11,913 nt of DNA from Candidatus Pacearchaeota archaeon (GTDB taxonomy: Archaea; Nanobdellota; Nanobdellia; Pacearchaeales; GW2011-AR1). The notes beneath the pieces were generated by a model. The model was not told the origin of the DNA and searched no databases. It worked only from the letters and a program-made list of their open reading frames with translations. Location: the NCBI GenBank assembly GCA_002688875.1, contig NZDU01000042.1, positions 1-11,913 of the forward strand, given 5' to 3'. The position numbers were made by a program, and so were the translations under genes. This document shows, one piece after another, positions 11,857 to 11,913 of the stretch (its first letter is position 1; each line of letters starts with the position of its first letter).

Positions 11857-11913
11857 ATGGCTATTCAAAATAAAAATTTATTAATATCATTTGGGTGTAG
11901 TTGGACCTACGGA
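11857..11913 (+). CDS. SGNH/GDSL-hydrolase-like protein, N-terminus only (cut by window end)
   Basis: Nineteen codons are visible: MAIQNKNLLISFGCSWTYG. The strand plus FGCSWTYG matches block I of phage SGNH-like proteins, with probable nucleophile Ser15, and parallels the genes at 839 and 6467. The frame is open to the window edge. An ATG at 11853 is in another frame. It sits behind the virion genes with its own late octamer, so it may modify or be part of the particle. Confidence 0.62.
   Translation, partial: MAIQNKNLLISFGCSWTYG

Overview
The window looks like a piece of a tailed-phage genome: a T4-like myovirus of a marine, AT-rich host, most plausibly an alphaproteobacterium of the SAR11/Pelagibacter type. 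Several things point that way. Genes are tightly packed with 1-40 nt overlaps. Base composition is strongly AT-rich. Four copies of the T4-type late-promoter octamer NATAAATA (7198, 7856, 8901, 11843) lie in the structural half and none in the first 7 kb. There is an A-type Fe-S carrier (IscA/HesB family), a gene type known from marine myophages. Long structural proteins carry Ig-like He_PIG repeats. No integrase, IS element, tRNA, rRNA or CRISPR array was seen. The host assignment is an inference and was not checked by any search.

Layout. (1) 28-2174 is an overlapping run of a radical SAM enzyme with a C-terminal auxiliary-cluster cysteine set, an SGNH-hydrolase-like protein starting at TTG, and an unrecognised protein ending in an 11-bp tandem repeat. 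(2) 2163-3186 opens with a good sigma70-type promoter and holds two small hypothetical genes, a 35-aa membrane protein and an 84-aa protein starting at GTG. (3) 3209-4998 is an envelope module: a 17-kDa-antigen-like secreted protein, an LPP20-type lipoprotein, two tiny membrane proteins and a signal-peptide DUF4384-like protein. (4) 4989-6467 holds an unrecognised 364-aa protein whose start codon sits inside overlapping inverted repeats, a 45-aa lysine-rich histone-tail-like protein, a strong promoter, and a tiny ORF followed by an orphan open frame. (5) 6467-7823 holds a second SGNH protein, IscA, and a convergent minus-strand zinc-ribbon protein. (6) 7896 to the end is the late virion region: a fiber-like protein, an intrinsic terminator, two Ig-repeat structural proteins and the first 19 codons of a third SGNH-like protein.

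How it may work together. The radical SAM enzyme needs Fe-S clusters and IscA can deliver them. The envelope module could remodel the host's outer membrane and periplasm. The late genes build tail or baseplate appendages. The SGNH proteins may act on glycans, acyl groups or virion decorations.

The least expected pattern is regulatory. Genes that begin transcription units tend to lack a Shine-Dalgarno sequence and have a promoter placed so that transcription would begin at, or within a few bases of, the start codon. Most genes inside the units have clear AGGAG-type sites. This suggests a mix of leaderless and SD-led translation.
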